From NCBI GenBank assembly GCA_947685225.1, contig CANTUV010000062.1, positions 18,806,501-18,870,500 on the forward strand: a DNA stretch of 64,000 bases. The letters are read 5' to 3'. Every line of letters starts with the position of its first letter. The stretch's first letter is position 1. Shown one piece after another: positions 23,495 through 36,700 of this stretch. The notes beneath the pieces are model-generated. The model ran no database searches. It was given only the letters and a program-made list of their open reading frames with translations, and was not told the DNA's origin. This DNA comes from Garcia nutans (lineage: Eukaryota; Streptophyta; Magnoliopsida; Malpighiales; Euphorbiaceae). Position numbers and translations under genes: made by a program.

Positions 23495-26400
23495 TAAACA
23501 ATATATTAAGTAACTTAACACATTTTTTTCAACCAAATGTGTTAAGTCCTAATGTCATGTAAATGTATGCAATCATTCAAAGTTTGTACTTACCTCTAAA
23601 AGCAACAAATACCAATTCAACCTTCTCTTCAATTATATCCCTCAATCATTGGATTGGGTAACTCAATTCTTTTCAAAACCTAATCCAAATGTGATTATAA
23701 ATACTCACTTAGTGATTCATATAAGGAAATAAAGAAAAGAACTATCTAGGTCAAACTCTACACTTAACACGCTCAATAAATACGGGAATGTTCATGGACG
23801 TGCCCTAAACCCACAACACAGAAGCTTTGACAAGCTCAGTGATATGGGAATGTCACTGCACGTGTCAATTCTCCAACAACACAGTAGCTATGACACACTC
23901 AGTGACATGGGTGTGTCACTGGACGTGTCATCAGTCCTGAAAACAGAACCATTGACACGCCCAAAGACATGGTCGTGCTACTGGGCACGTCAGGCCAAAA
24001 ACCTGAAATCGACACCAAAAATGCCACATCCAACAAACATCTTTCATCACCCCCTTTCGAATCCACACAACTTAACCAAAACCATCATAATACCACAATA
24101 AACTTGCATAACATCAAAACAACTGAATTACAAGCATCAAAAAATATTCACAACCATATTTCACAACTCAAAACTTACACAATCCACAACTCTTATTTTC
24201 TTCACCAAACTTAACATTTTCTTCAATCCAACACCAAATTCAAAGTTAACAGACAAAACAACTTCAAACATACCAAAATCAGCCATACACCCAACTACAC
24301 CAACCATCCACCAAACTCAAATACACAAACTCAAAAGAAATCAAAGAAATAAGTTGGAAACTTACCAAATATGAAGAAAATCCTTAAAACTCCAACTTGA
24401 TCACTTGAAATCCTTCAATTGCTTGAGTTAGAAAGCAACAAAACCTCTTTTCCCTTTGACAATGGTGGTGGTTGGCCCTCTTGGAGAAGAAAGAAGAAGA
24501 TGATGAAAAGTCAATTCTCCACTAAACTCACAAACCTCTTAAACCACACAAAAACCCTCTTTTAATCTCCACCAAGAAATTAAATTATTATAATAATATA
24601 AATAAAAATCATCTTCCACTATCAATATTTAATATAATTAATTCAAATATCTTTTGACCTTATTATTAAAATATTGATTTGTATATGTTATATATATCTT
24701 CATATATACAACATATACACACTTCCCTTTTTCCTTTATTTCCACTTAATCATATATATACTTTAAAATCATTTAATTCAATTTCAACAATTAGCATTTC
24801 CAAAATTTTAGGGTAACATTTGGGATATTATAATTCTCCCCCTCTACAAATAAATTTCGTCCTCGAAATTACCTGTTCTCAATTTTGGAATAATTGGGGA
24901 TACTGATCTTGCATCACTTGCTCACTCTCCCAAGTTGCCTCTTCTTTAGCATGATTTTTCCAAAGAACCTTCACAAGTGGCACTTTCTTATTTCTCAACT
25001 CTTTCACCTCATGTGCCAACCTCTTTCACTTTCTTATTTCTACTTACCTTCACGTTATGTCAGTAGAATCCATTGAGGAATTGGATTGAATTCACAATGT
25101 CTTCCATATTTCTATGCTACGGAAACAATAGGCAACTGGTCCAACTCTTTTCAGTACTTCATAAGGTCCAATGAAACGAGGACTTAACTTTCCTCTGCGG
25201 CCAAATTTTAAAATCTTGTTCCAAGGAGACACTTTAAAAAATACTTTATCTCCAACACTGAACTGAATGTCTCCCCTCTTTAAATCTAAATATGATTTCT
25301 GTTGGTCTGAGGCTGCTTTCAACCGATCCCGAATTATCTTCACTTTCTCTTCTATTTCTTTAATCAAATCAGGACCAACTAGTTTACCTTCTCAAACCTC
25401 ATCCCAACATAGAGGTGTTCTGCATCTCCAACCATACAATGCCTCAAAAGGTGCCATTTTAATACTGGATTGATGACTATTGTTATAAGCAAACTCAATC
25501 AATGGTAGGAATCTGTCCCAACTCCTAAAGAAATCAATGATACAACTTCTTAACATATCCTCTAAAATCTGTATCACTCTCTCTGACTGCCCATCTGTCT
25601 GAGGATGAAAAGCAGTGCTAAAATGCAACCGAGAACCCAAAGCATCATGCAAACTTTTCCAAAATCTCAAAGTAAACCGGGGATCTTGATCCGACACCAA
25701 AGAAATTAGGACTCCATGCAATCTCACTATCTCACTAATATACAACTCAGTTAACTTCTCAAGAGAAAAATCCATTCGAACTGAAAGAAAATGAGCTGTC
25801 TTTTTCAACCGATCAACTATCACCCAAATTGCATTGTTCTTCTTCTGAGTCAACGGCAACCTAGTCACAAAATCCATTGTTACGCACTCCCATTTCCATT
25901 CTGGCACTGTTAATGGCTGAAGTAATCCCGAAGAAACTTGGTGCTTAGTCTTCACTCTCTGACATGTGAGACATTTGGATACAAACGCCGCTATATCCTT
26001 CTTTATACTTGACTACCAATAATATTGCTTCAAATCATGATACATCTTAGTACTCCCAGGGTGCATAGCATAAGTTGACTGATGTGCTTCCTTCAAAATT
26101 ACTCTTTTCAGACTTGCATCCTCAGGAACACATAATCTATCTTTGAACCATAAACTGCCATCACTTCTCACAAGAAAATCTCGACTCTCCCCCTTTTGGC
26201 ATTCCAATACAATCTTTTGAATTTTCTCATATGCCAACTGAGCCTCTCTAATATGATCCAACAAGACTGGCCTCAACTGCAACTAAGTCAATAAAGCACC
26301 ATCATCACATGATTCAAAACTAACATGCAATGCTCTCAACTCAACAAGCAACGAGAGCGAATGAGCAATCAAACCTACCAAAGACTTTCGACTCAAGGCA

Positions 26401-26943
26401 TCAACGACTACATATGGCTTGCCAGGATGATAATCAATCAAACAGTCGTAGTCTTTAATCAACTCCAACTACCGTCTCTACCGAAGATTTAGCTCTCTCT
26501 GAACACCTAAATATTTCAAACTCTTGTGATCCGTATAAATAAAACACTTCTCCCCATAAAGATAATGTCGCCAAATCTTCAAAGTAAAAACTATGGCTGT
26601 CAACTCCAAATCACTCGTCAGGTAATTAAGCTCATGTGGCTTCAATTGTCAAGAGGCATAAGCTATGACTCTATCCTCTTGCATCAAAACACAACCTAAA
26701 CCACTATGTGAAGCATCACAGTAAATCACATATGGTTTATCTTCCACAGGCAAAGTAAGAATAGGAGCCTGAGTCAACATCTCCTTCAACTGCTCAAAGC
26801 TTACTTGATACTGCTATGTCCACACTAATCTAACTCCCTTCCAAAGTAATCTGGTGAGTGGAGTAGCTATCAAAGAAAAACCTTTCACAAACCGTCGATA
26901 ATAGCCTGCCAAACCCAGAAAACTTCTAACCTCAGTCACTATC
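23495..26943 (-). mobile_element. Family A copy 2, truncated at both ends
   Basis: Plus-strand order: partial 3' LTR 23495-24832 (the first roughly 1080 bp of the LTR are missing), PPT-like ATTCTCCCCCTCT, AGGA hairpin (24853-24870), chromodomain and pol to 26943. There it breaks off at the RT FLGLAGYYRRF region and joins a family B LTR. No TSD is visible at either edge, which suggests deletion or recombination rather than clean insertion. A four-unit dyad array starts at about 23766, 23829, 23892 and 23954. Confidence 0.9.
24880..26940 (-). pseudogene. Pol fragment (RT end, RNase H, integrase, chromodomain), family A copy 2
   Basis: Unlike copy 1, this copy keeps the integrase. The N-terminal HHCC zinc region begins HQSTYAMHPGSTKMYHDL (26013-26282 frame). 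The core in frame 25955-25392 has all three catalytic acids in context: TMDFVTRLP (D), VSDQDPRF (D) and TDGQSERV (E). The GPY/F module (RFIGPYEVLKRVGP) follows at about 25190, then a deletion. A chromodomain-like VPLVKVLW...EEATWESE segment lies near 24990-24890. The RNase H part (26468-26283 and upstream) has stops, for example TAG at 26283-26285 where copy 1 has CAG. It is not functional as a whole. Confidence 0.9.
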
Positions 26944-27980
26944 TATAAACCCTTAATTTTTAATCCAGTCCGGTCCGTTATTTTTTATATAGTCCAAAAT
27001 AATTTTTATGATTTTTAAATTAAATAATATTTATTTTAGTATTTAATTTTTATAATTTTTAATAAAATAAAAATAAAAAAATAAAAATAAAAATCGACGA
27101 CGAAAAAATCGGAGACAAAAAATTTATAGCCGAAAGTCAAATTGGCCAAGGCCAATTTCACCGCAGGAATTTCCTGCAGCGAAATTGGCTGGCCACACCA
27201 ATCCTCGCAGCCAAGCGCACCCAGTTCTCGCAATTTCGCACCAATCCTCGCAGTTTTGATTATGTAGTTCATTATATGCTTTGATGCTTGATTTATTTAA
27301 TTTATCATGGATGAATGTTTATTATATATTTTGATTGATGTTTAATATCTTTGATGAATAATTTATTTATGATGAATAGTTATTTACTTTTATCGATTTA
27401 TTTTGATTTCCAAATGTTGTAAGAGGTATGTTTCCACTTTGTGGGTACCTCATTAATTAAGTTTCATGTAATTTAAATTGCTTTTATATTTTAGACCAAT
27501 GTAAAGGACATGTTTCTACCTTTTGGTGGGTGTCCTATTTAGTTTAGACATGGATGATATAAGGATATGTTTCCATCTTCGGATGGGTGTCCATTTATTT
27601 GCTTTGTTTGGACATTGCTTTGATTTTAATATAATGATGCTTTATTTCAATTGTTGCGTATAATATGGATAATATTGTTATACCTAAGAATTTTATAATA
27701 TTATAACCTGTAAAGGAGGCCGGTTCCAATGAACAGGTCGTTGTGGGGTGCTGGGCTATTTCTCACCTTCCCCACACGTGCCCAACTTTCCGAACCCATT
27801 AGGGGGTTGAAAATTCCTTAGGAATCGAGTCATCCACACCTTTCTTTTTCCCGGCCCGTCCGGGTGGTGAATCCATTTTCTTTGGACCTAGGTCCGTGTT
27901 CTCTAAGGCCCTGAGCCTAAACAGTGCCAAAGTCGCAAGAAACATTCCACCGGGAGTAGGGGCAAAAATCCCCGCATACA
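26944..27980 (+). repeat. Family B LTR 1 (internally shortened)
   Basis: The start is TATAAACCCTTAATTTTTAA, versus TGTAGACCCTTAATTTTTGA at 28395, and the end is ATCCCCGCATACA. The conserved 3' third (27700-27980) contains GGAATCGAGTCATCCACACC and GGGAGTAGGGGC. At 1037 bp it is shorter than the 2262-bp LTR at 49449-51710. Confidence 0.85.
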
Positions 27981-27981
27981 G

Positions 27982-27999
27982 TGGAGACTCCACTGGGGA
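27982..27999 (+). other. Primer-binding site, tRNA-Arg type (family B LTR 1)
   Basis: TGGAGACTCCACTGGGGA lies 1 nt after the LTR end. It is one base off the complement of a plant tRNA-Arg 3' end, the primer reported for Ogre/Tat elements. About 395 bp of 5' leader follow before the next LTR begins at 28395. Confidence 0.75.
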
Positions 28000-28672
28000 T
28001 AAGAGAAGTTGATTTCGTTGGTCTTTTTATTATTCTATTCTTTCTTATAATGATATTATCCATTGCATCATATTAGATTGCATCTCGTGCGTGAGTTAGG
28101 ACGCCCGTGTTACCCGTGTTGTGTTATGTAAGGGATACCATACTTTCACTCAAGGTATGAAGATCGAGCATGGTATAACCACTCATAGCCTCGTACCATT
28201 TGGTATATACTTGCTATGAGAACCTAAGCCTTTTAACCCAAAGACTAAAGCTCATGTTATTGGCCTAGTTACTTTCCTTAGGTTATCTTGGCTTAAATCA
28301 TGGCATATTTTTGTTTTTCTTTTTCTAATATGACCTAAATACATTGTGAGCTCAAAATTAAATTTTCTTTAAAATTTAAAAGACCAAAGCTATTTGTAGA
28401 CCCTTAATTTTTGACCCAATCTGGTCCAATATGTTTTATTTAGTCCAAAATGATTTTTGTTGTCTAATTGGTCCAAAATAATTTTTATTAAATAGTTTTT
28501 GCTTTAGTATCTAATTTTTATTAATAAAAAATAAAAATAAATAAATAAAAGTCAAAAAATAAAAATAAAAATAAAAGTCGAAGTCGAAGTCGAAAAAATC
28601 AGAGATGAAAAAATCGTCGCGCGTGCCCGTGGGCATTTAGCCCGCAGGAATTTCCTGCAGGCGAAACAGCCC

Positions 28673-28715
28673 AAACTATTTCGCCCGCAAGAAATTCCTG
28701 CGGGCGAAATAGTTT
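28673..28715. repeat. Perfect 17-bp GC-rich inverted repeat in LTR 2
   Basis: The arms AAACTATTTCGCCCGCA (28673-28689) and TGCGGGCGAAATAGTTT (28699-28715) are separated by AGAAATTCC. A related GCAGGAATTTCCTGC dyad lies just upstream (28645-28659). The G+C content is high for this window. Confidence 0.9.
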
Positions 28716-29148
28716 TTCTAAAAAATCATAAAAGTTGAAATAGTTTTTGCGTCGGAAAAAATTGCGCTGCCGAAAAAAATTGCCACTGGAAAAAATGCGC
28801 TGGCGAAAAAATTCTGCCGCAAGAAATTCCAAATTCTTAAAAATCATGCATCACCGTGACCCTAAATTCTAAAAATACTAAACCCCTAATTCAACTTCCA
28901 AACTTAAAATAGTAAACTGTAACCCTTTAAAACTTTAAACCCTAACTTTTTTCTAAGCCCTAATCCTTTAAAACATTAAAAATCATAAAATACAAATACT
29001 TTAAATTTACACAGTAGCTTGAAATCATCTTTTAAAACCATGAATCAAAAAGTCTTTTTAAAGTGTCTAAAACCCTAGTTTCATTATTTCACCATTCAAA
29101 TATTAATTTAGTTAATCAAAGAGTCTTACCAACCTTTTAAAACATAAA

Positions 29149-31911
29149 ACCCTTGTCACATCCCAAAGTTTAGGTAGTCGAGTATTAGGCAAGAAGGACA
29201 TAAATAAGTGGTCAAATAGAGGCTCGAGATAGTAAAAAATAAAATCGGTGTGCAAAGGAGGCCGGTGAAGTCGACGGGACCTAAAGGTAATTTTTCGAAA
29301 GGCCGAGGACCTAAGAGTAATTTTTCAAAAAGTTATGTCGGTTCTTAATAGTGACCCTAACGGATGCCATAAATGTGTTCGCGGGATTAATCGGGTCATA
29401 ACTGTGGGTTTCAATTTTTTCCGAAAACGCACGGTTTGTAAGTTACGAACGAGAAATCGATGGAGGGTATTTTGGTATTTTCACACCATAGACCATAAAA
29501 TTACAGCACAATGAGGTTGAGGGGCCAAACTGTGATTAAAAGAAAGCCCAATGGCTTGGGTTTTAAATAAATAAAAGAAAGAGACATTTGGACCAATGAA
29601 AATTAGCCATTTTCCCACTTAAGTGTACCAATGGGAAACCAACACTTATACCAACACATCTTAACCTCTCTTGGCTGCCATTTGGATCAAAATAAGCTAA
29701 GGAAAGAAAATGAAAGCCCTCTCTTACATGGTGAACTCGTCCAAACCATAAGAGAAGGAAGAAAGAGGTGATTTTTCCAAAGTTTAAGGACTTTGGTTGA
29801 AGATTTTGGTGACAAACAAGATTATAAGGTAAGAGAAACCTATCTCTAGTTTTAATTTCATGGATTAATGGTTAATTTAAGAGATTAAAATTAGGGTTCA
29901 TGTAGCTAGATTTGAAGAAAATTCAAGAAATAATTATTTGAAGGATTTGATGAAAGAAATAATGGTGTTTAATGGTGAAAATAAGCTAGCAACCATTAGA
30001 AAAATCATAAGATAAGACTATGTCTATACCTAGGGTTCTTACCTTTGTATATGTGATGTTAAATTTCATAGGAAATCAAGGAGTCAAGGAAGGAAAGGAA
30101 GTGATATAGACAAAGGACTAAGAAAAAGCAAGGTTTGGTACTTTAACTAATTGTTTGTTCATTTTCTTGAAATTTTTCTGTTTTAGAATTAGTGAAATGT
30201 TGTGACTTGTATGATTTTTAATTAAATATAGAAAAATGTTCTTAAAGTGAATTTATGATATGTTTTGCCTCAATTCGTCTGGAATGACTGAAAAATATTT
30301 TTAGTTGAATTCGGAATGGTTATGATTATGGAAAAATTATTTCTGTTAGACCTGTTCTAGGAGGTACCTTGACTGAGACATCCATGTTTCCGGATTTTTA
30401 ATAAAATTTAGAAAAATAATCTTCAATTGAATTTTGGATATGTTGTTTTTTAGGGAGTCTAGTATTTTATAAAAATAATTTAGAACCACATTGATTGAAT
30501 TTAATTTACAGAATTCACAAAATTCAGAACTGCTGCCAGGATGCAGGGCAACTGGAGCAGTTTGGTTGGGTGAACTACTTGACCAAGATTTTTTGTCCAG
30601 TTTGATCTGAAATTTTAAAGGAATTATTTTAAGATGTAAAACTAAATTCTTTAAAAAGTTTATAGTTTTTAGTCAAGTAGATTATTTTATACAATTTTTC
30701 AAAATAAGGATCAAGTTGAGTCCAAACCCAGAATTTACTATTCATATGGTCATTTTGCTAATATTCATTTGGTCATTTTTCAAAAGTAATCCAATTGATT
30801 CCTTATGCATATAAATGAGCATAATATGTTATTAAAATGACAAAATATGATATTTCACGTTGAAATAATATAAGAAACATAAGTCGATAATTGTATAATG
30901 CATATTCAATTAAGAAATGGCATGAAAATTTTGGCTCCACTGGGTATCTGGGATAGTACTGAGTAGGGTAAGGGTATGATATATCATACTATATGCAGTG
31001 CTGCTTTAATATAGGACTTCGGTCCGAGTTATATAGGGTGACGACCCGAGCTATATAGGACTTCGGTCCGAGTTATATAGGGCAATCGCTCGAGTTATAT
31101 AGGACTTCGGTCTGAGGGCTTCGGCCACAGATTCCACTGGGCTTGGTCCACAATTTTTTAGGGCCACAGCCACAGAATATATATACAGTTGTTTTAGTTA
31201 GTTCCTTACCATACGTTAGTCTACCAAATTACCTTGTGGAGCGAACTGATAAAATGATAATAACTGAATATATGACATGTATGGATTGTTTTTACTGTGA
31301 TATTATTTTTCAATATGACTCATTGCTTTTAAAAGTGCATTATGATTTTATTATTTATTTTCCGTAATTAGTTAAAGTACTCACTAAGCAATGCTTAGCA
31401 AGTTTAGTTTCTTCTAAACTCGTAGGTTATTAGCAAGGAGCCAGTAGCGAGCAAAGAAGTCCCACGATCTGTCGGTCATCAACAAACTTAGGTGGTGCTC
31501 TTCATTTTGTATTTTGGTATTAGAAACTGGCATTTACGTATTTGAACAATACAAAGAGATAACTTGATGTAGCATATAAATCTAGTAATGTATAATAACT
31601 GTATGGTTTTAAATTGAGTTGGGTTGTGAATATAGAAGTGTGAATTCTTCTTGCAGGATTGTAGTTGAGGTTATAAGGGTGGATTATTGGGAGTGTGTTT
31701 GAGTTGAATTGTGAAACAAAATGTTTTTCAAAAATAAGAAAAATCAGTTTTGTCGACACTTGGGACCTAAAATATTAAGGGAGACTCCGTCAAAAATTTT
31801 TGGAAAATTTTTATAAGGAACATTAAGTAAGCTGATATAACCAGAGCTCGTATTCCGATGTAGCATTCCTCCTCAGCTTATTCATAAGTCGGTAAGGGGT
31901 GTTACAACCCT
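29149..31911 (+). mobile_element. Solo LTR with TSD ACCCT nested in family B LTR 2
   Basis: The LTR is 29154-31906 (2753 bp), starting TGTCACATCCCAAAGTTTAG and ending GTAAGGGGTGTTACA, flanked by ACCCT at 29149-29153 and 31907-31911. Its ends and the CTAAGC...GCTTAG hairpin near 31384-31400 tie it to the A-type LTRs, here in plus orientation. A tandem cassette of ATATAGGACTTCGGTCCGAG units lies at 31010-31125. 30170-30775 is shared with the solo LTR at 35162-38323. Confidence 0.92.
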
Positions 31912-32723
31912 AATCTATTTTAATTCCATAAAAAGTAACAGTAGTTATAATTGGACTTTTATTTGCTTTATTCAATTCCATATTTGATTATGTTTTGATT
32001 TATTTTATATGCTTTAATTTATGTAAGTTCAATGCTTGGTTTATTTTATTTATCATGGATGGATGTTTACTTTTTATTGATATTTAATACCTTTGATGAA
32101 TGATTTATTTATGATGAATGATTATTTACTTTTATTAATTAATTTAGATTTCCAAAAGTTGTAAGAGGTATGTTTCCACTTGGTGAGTACCTCATTAGTT
32201 AAACATCATGTAATTTAATTTGCTTTTCTATCTTAGAACCAATGTAAAGGGCATGTTTCTACCTTTTGGTGAGTGTCCTATTTAGGCATGTGATGTAAGG
32301 ACACGTTTCCATCCTTGGATAGGTGTCCATTTATATTTTTTCTTTGTTTGGACATTGCTTTGATTTTAATATAATGATGCTTTCTTTTGATTATTATGTG
32401 TAATATGGATAATGTTATTATACTTAAGAATTTTATAATATTAAGACCTGTAAAGAAGGCCGGTTCCAATGAACCGGGCGTTGTGGGGGTGCTGGGCCAT
32501 TTCTCACCTTCCCCACACGTACCCAACTTTTCGAACCCATTAAGGGGTTGGGGATTCCTTAGGAATCGAGTCATCCACCCCTTTCTTTTTTCCCGGCCCG
32601 TCCGGGTGGCGACTCCATTTTCTTCAGACTTAGGTCCGTATGCTCTAAGGCCCTGAGCCTAAACAGTGCTGAAGTCGCAAGAACCATTCCACCAAGAGTG
32701 GGGGGGAAAATCCCTGATCACAG

Positions 32724-32741
32724 TGGCGACTTCACTGGGGA
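32724..32741 (+). other. Primer-binding site, tRNA-Arg type (family B LTR 2)
   Basis: TGGCGACTTCACTGGGGA lies 1 nt after the LTR end CA. It differs by one base from the tRNA-Arg complement TGGCGACTCCACTGGGGA. A leader of about 1 kb precedes gag. Confidence 0.8.
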
Positions 32742-33734
32742 TAAAAGAAGTTGATTCCGTTGGTCTTTTTATTATTCTATTCTTTCTTATAATGACATTA
32801 TCCATTGCATCATCTTAGATTGCATTGTGTGCGTGAGTTATGACGCCCATGTTATGTTATGTAAGGGATACCATACTTTCACTCAAGGTATGGAGATTGA
32901 GCATGGCATAACCACTCATAGCCTCGTACCATTTGGTATATACTTGCTATGGGAACCTAAGCCTTTTTTACCCAAAGACTAAATCTCATATAATTGGCCT
33001 AGTTACTTTCCTTAGGTTTTACCCCAAATGCATGTTGTTTGACTATGGTTGATTTATCTTAGTCTAAGTCATGGCTTATTTAGTTTGTTCTTTTTCTAAT
33101 ATGACCTAAGTATATTGTAAGCTCAAAATAAATTTTTCTTTAAAATCCAAAAGACCAAAACTATTTTCAAAATTTTTCAAGATGGTCTTTTAGACATAAG
33201 ACTTTTCTAAAAACAATTCAAAAATTCTTTGGCCCATGGCCCAAATGCTAAGCCCAAAATCCATTTTTCTAAAATCTTTTACAATGGGCTTAGAAACAAA
33301 ACTATTTTCACCCAACCTTTTCTTACAAAGAGCTTGCAAAAATATTTAGGTCAATTATGAGATACCAAAAATCAATTGTGGGCCTAGTTTACACTAAGAA
33401 TAAATTAATCATGGGTTTGTTTTTGGCATGAACCATTAGTTACCTTTTTTCAAGTGAGAAATCTATCTATAATAAACCTCTTAATTTCGTTTTAATCCAA
33501 TAGAGCATAAAAGCTACTATAGTTGGTTGAATGGATTATAACCTAATTAATAGGAATTATCATGGATTGATTTCCATTTTCGAAAATATAACTATTGGTT
33601 AAAACATCCAAGGGAATTATTCAAAAGTAAGGTACCCCATGTTGGTATTTTGTTAGCCACATACCTAGGAAAAGAGACTCGCCATTCGTGTGTGGATGTT
33701 ATAAGGTTGGGAGGAACGTCCTAAGTATCCTTGT

Positions 33735-36700
33735 TTGTCTATTGTTTATGCATACATGCATACATTTGCTTCTCATATCATTGATCCTCTCTGGCTCATA
33801 GCCCTGGATTACGACAGTTCAAAAGCTTACAACAATCCAACCTACGCCGAAGATGAAGTATCTAGCAACGACTCAATCATTTACTCACCAAAAACCATGG
33901 AGCCCAAACAAATTCAAAGGATGGTGGATGAAGCCCTCAAAGCCAAGATGGAAGAAATAAAAGAGGCCATGGCCGAGACCATAAAAAATCAACTAGCTTC
34001 AATTTTAGGAAACAATGTCAAAGCATCTGCTAGCACCAAGAAAGTCAAAGGGAAGGCTAAAGTTGATGAAGCAGCTTTTGATGATGATAAGGTGATCATT
34101 GATGATGATGATTGGGCTTAATAATACCAAGATCTTCAAGACAAAAAGGAGCCAAAGGTCATTGAGAAGGCACTATTGAAAAGACCGAGACATCCGATGT
34201 TGAAAAAATGATTGCTAATTTAGAAAAGAAATTTGAGAAGAAGTTGAAACCGAAGAGATGTCTGAGATCGACAAACTATTTGAATAAGATGAAGAGGTCC
34301 CTTATAAATTCAAGATGCCTTCCTTTGCTAAGTACAATGGAACCGGAAATCCTCATCTTCACGTGAAGCAATACATCATTGCCATACAGTCTGCCCGAGC
34401 TACTAAGGCTCAAACCCTAAGGTACTTTATGCTCTCATTGGACCCTGTTGTCCAAAATTGGTTCAATACCTTAGATGATGGAATGCAAAAGAGTTGGAAT
34501 CTACTTTACAAAGCCTTTATCCAACAATATGGATATAATGTTGAGTCGGAAGTTACCTTGATGGAAGTGGAGTTCATTAGGCAAAGGCCGAATGAGAATT
34601 TTGTAGATTATGTCAAGAGATGGAGAAATAAGGCCGCTTTACTCAAGAAGAAGCCCGATGAATCCGATCAAATAAGAATGATTGTGAGAAGGGTGTTGCC
34701 TAGTCTTCGTGAGAGGATGTCTCATACACTCATCCGTGATTTCAAAGATCTTCTCCAAGATGGTCTACAAATTGAAGAGTGGGAAAGAGAGAAGAATCAC
34801 TTTTCAATAAAAAGGAATGAGAAAGGGAATTACCAGTCAGGAAATCAAAGCACGCAAAAAGAAGTTATTGTTAATGTAATCGGTTAAGGAAATAAAAGAC
34901 ACTTTTCAGATCTGCGGAAGCCTTTATCTTGGGTTTTTAGCAAGCTGCAAAAGAAAGGATTGTTACAACCGTTAGCTCCTCGACCGTTACATAATCCATT
35001 GCCACCAAACTTCAATGCCGAGGCCTTCTGTCAATTTCACCAAATGCAAGGGCATGAAACAGATAAATGTGCCCATCTAAGGCATGAGATCCAAGATTTG
35101 ATTGATAGTGGCAAGCTACCCGAGCCGGATAAGCCCAATACCAAGAATAACCCTTTGCCTATGTAACACCCCGATACCCTATATAAGTACTATGCGTATA
35201 CCTAGTATACATACAGTAAATATATAAAGTATAAGGATGTCACTTTTCGTTACCTTTTAAAAACCTGTAACAGAGTTCAAACCATAATACATTAATTTAA
35301 ATAACATTTACAAAATCATTATCTTTATCAAAAACTTCATTTATACATATAAATACTCTCTCGTCAGAAATACATCATAATTAAAGTTTATACATGTATG
35401 CATTACCCTCTAGTTGGTCTCGACAAACTTTACTCTTCTTGTGGCATAACAAAAGACTTCATATCTTCCATCTATATACCTGCGCGAATAAACACCCGCG
35501 CTAAGCCCGAGAGCTTAGTAGTCCAACTATAAAATATAAACATATAGTATAGAAGTATTGACATATAATGATACATCAATTCAATATATAATTAGTTCTT
35601 ATCATATCTTCTTTTCTTTTTAATTTCATATTTAATATATCCTAGCTAATTTCAAATATGATGTACATATATACATAATATTATCACCAACCCCAATGCA
35701 TCACCAATACTCAAAACCAATATATTAATACCCCTACATTATATATACCATACCAATCATTATTGCAATACACAAATTACATATCATACAAATCATAAAT
35801 CACATTTACAATAAAGACAACCTTTATCATCAACCACAATTCATTTACATATTACACTTAATAACATTATATTATTCACAATTCACCAAGCATAATTCAT
35901 TATTAATACTCACAATCAATATTTCAATACTTGCAATTCACATTGACAATAAAGACAGACTCGGGCCCAAAACACTAATATGTTATTCAAAGTTCAGAGT
36001 TACTGCTTTGGTTCATAGTCACAATCATCACGCCCGTAGGCAATGTATATACATGTATCTCTATCCATGGATAGTGTAACAGACCCAGTCTCTAGGACCA
36101 TCAACTCAACACATATGAGGAGATCCTCAACCCGGCAAGACTGTTACAAATCATATATCTCATATTCACAATTCTCATAGTGTAACAGACCCAGTCTCTT
36201 GGACCATCAACTCAACACATATGAGGAGATCCTCAACCCGGCAAGACTGTTACCTTTCATCATTTCTTAGGCATGCCACCCAAATCCAGAACTCTGAAAC
36301 TGAATAACATATTAAACAAACAATTCATTTATTATTTCATTATCAATCTCATCATCAATTAGGCCAACATGCCTTATCTCTTTCAATTGAATTATCATAG
36401 CCAATCACAATGGCTTCATATCATATCATATCTTAATCCATATGATACATATAGCATCATTGATATCACATTTCAAAGTATATTATTCATATAATACATT
36501 GCCATACACAAGATTCACAATGCATATAACATAACATTTTCTCACTTCTCAAAACACATTAACATCATTCATAACTAGAGCATTTATCATAACAAATTGC
36601 ACATACCTTAAGAATGATCCTCATTTCTTCCTACCTTTCCCATTTCATATTTCATCCTTTATATATATTCTTCATTTACATTCACAATATAATAGCTTAT

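Larger units (their letters stand above)
28395..32722 (+). repeat. Family B LTR 2, interrupted by a solo LTR
   Basis: The start TGTAGACCCTTAATTTTTGA is at 28395 and the end TCCCTGATCACA at 32722. It is interrupted by the solo LTR at 29154-31906; without that insert it is about 1565 bp. It carries a GC-rich palindrome at 28673-28715 and AAACCCTA-like motifs at 28860-28960. It is followed by a PBS and gag, so it acts as the 5' LTR of the gag-bearing element. Confidence 0.88.

Noticed and set aside
32387..32785. Short open frames repeated at 32387, 40519 and 49450 within the conserved LTR end
   Set aside because: They are conserved only because the B LTR 3' segment is conserved; frames overlap on both strands and encode no known domain.
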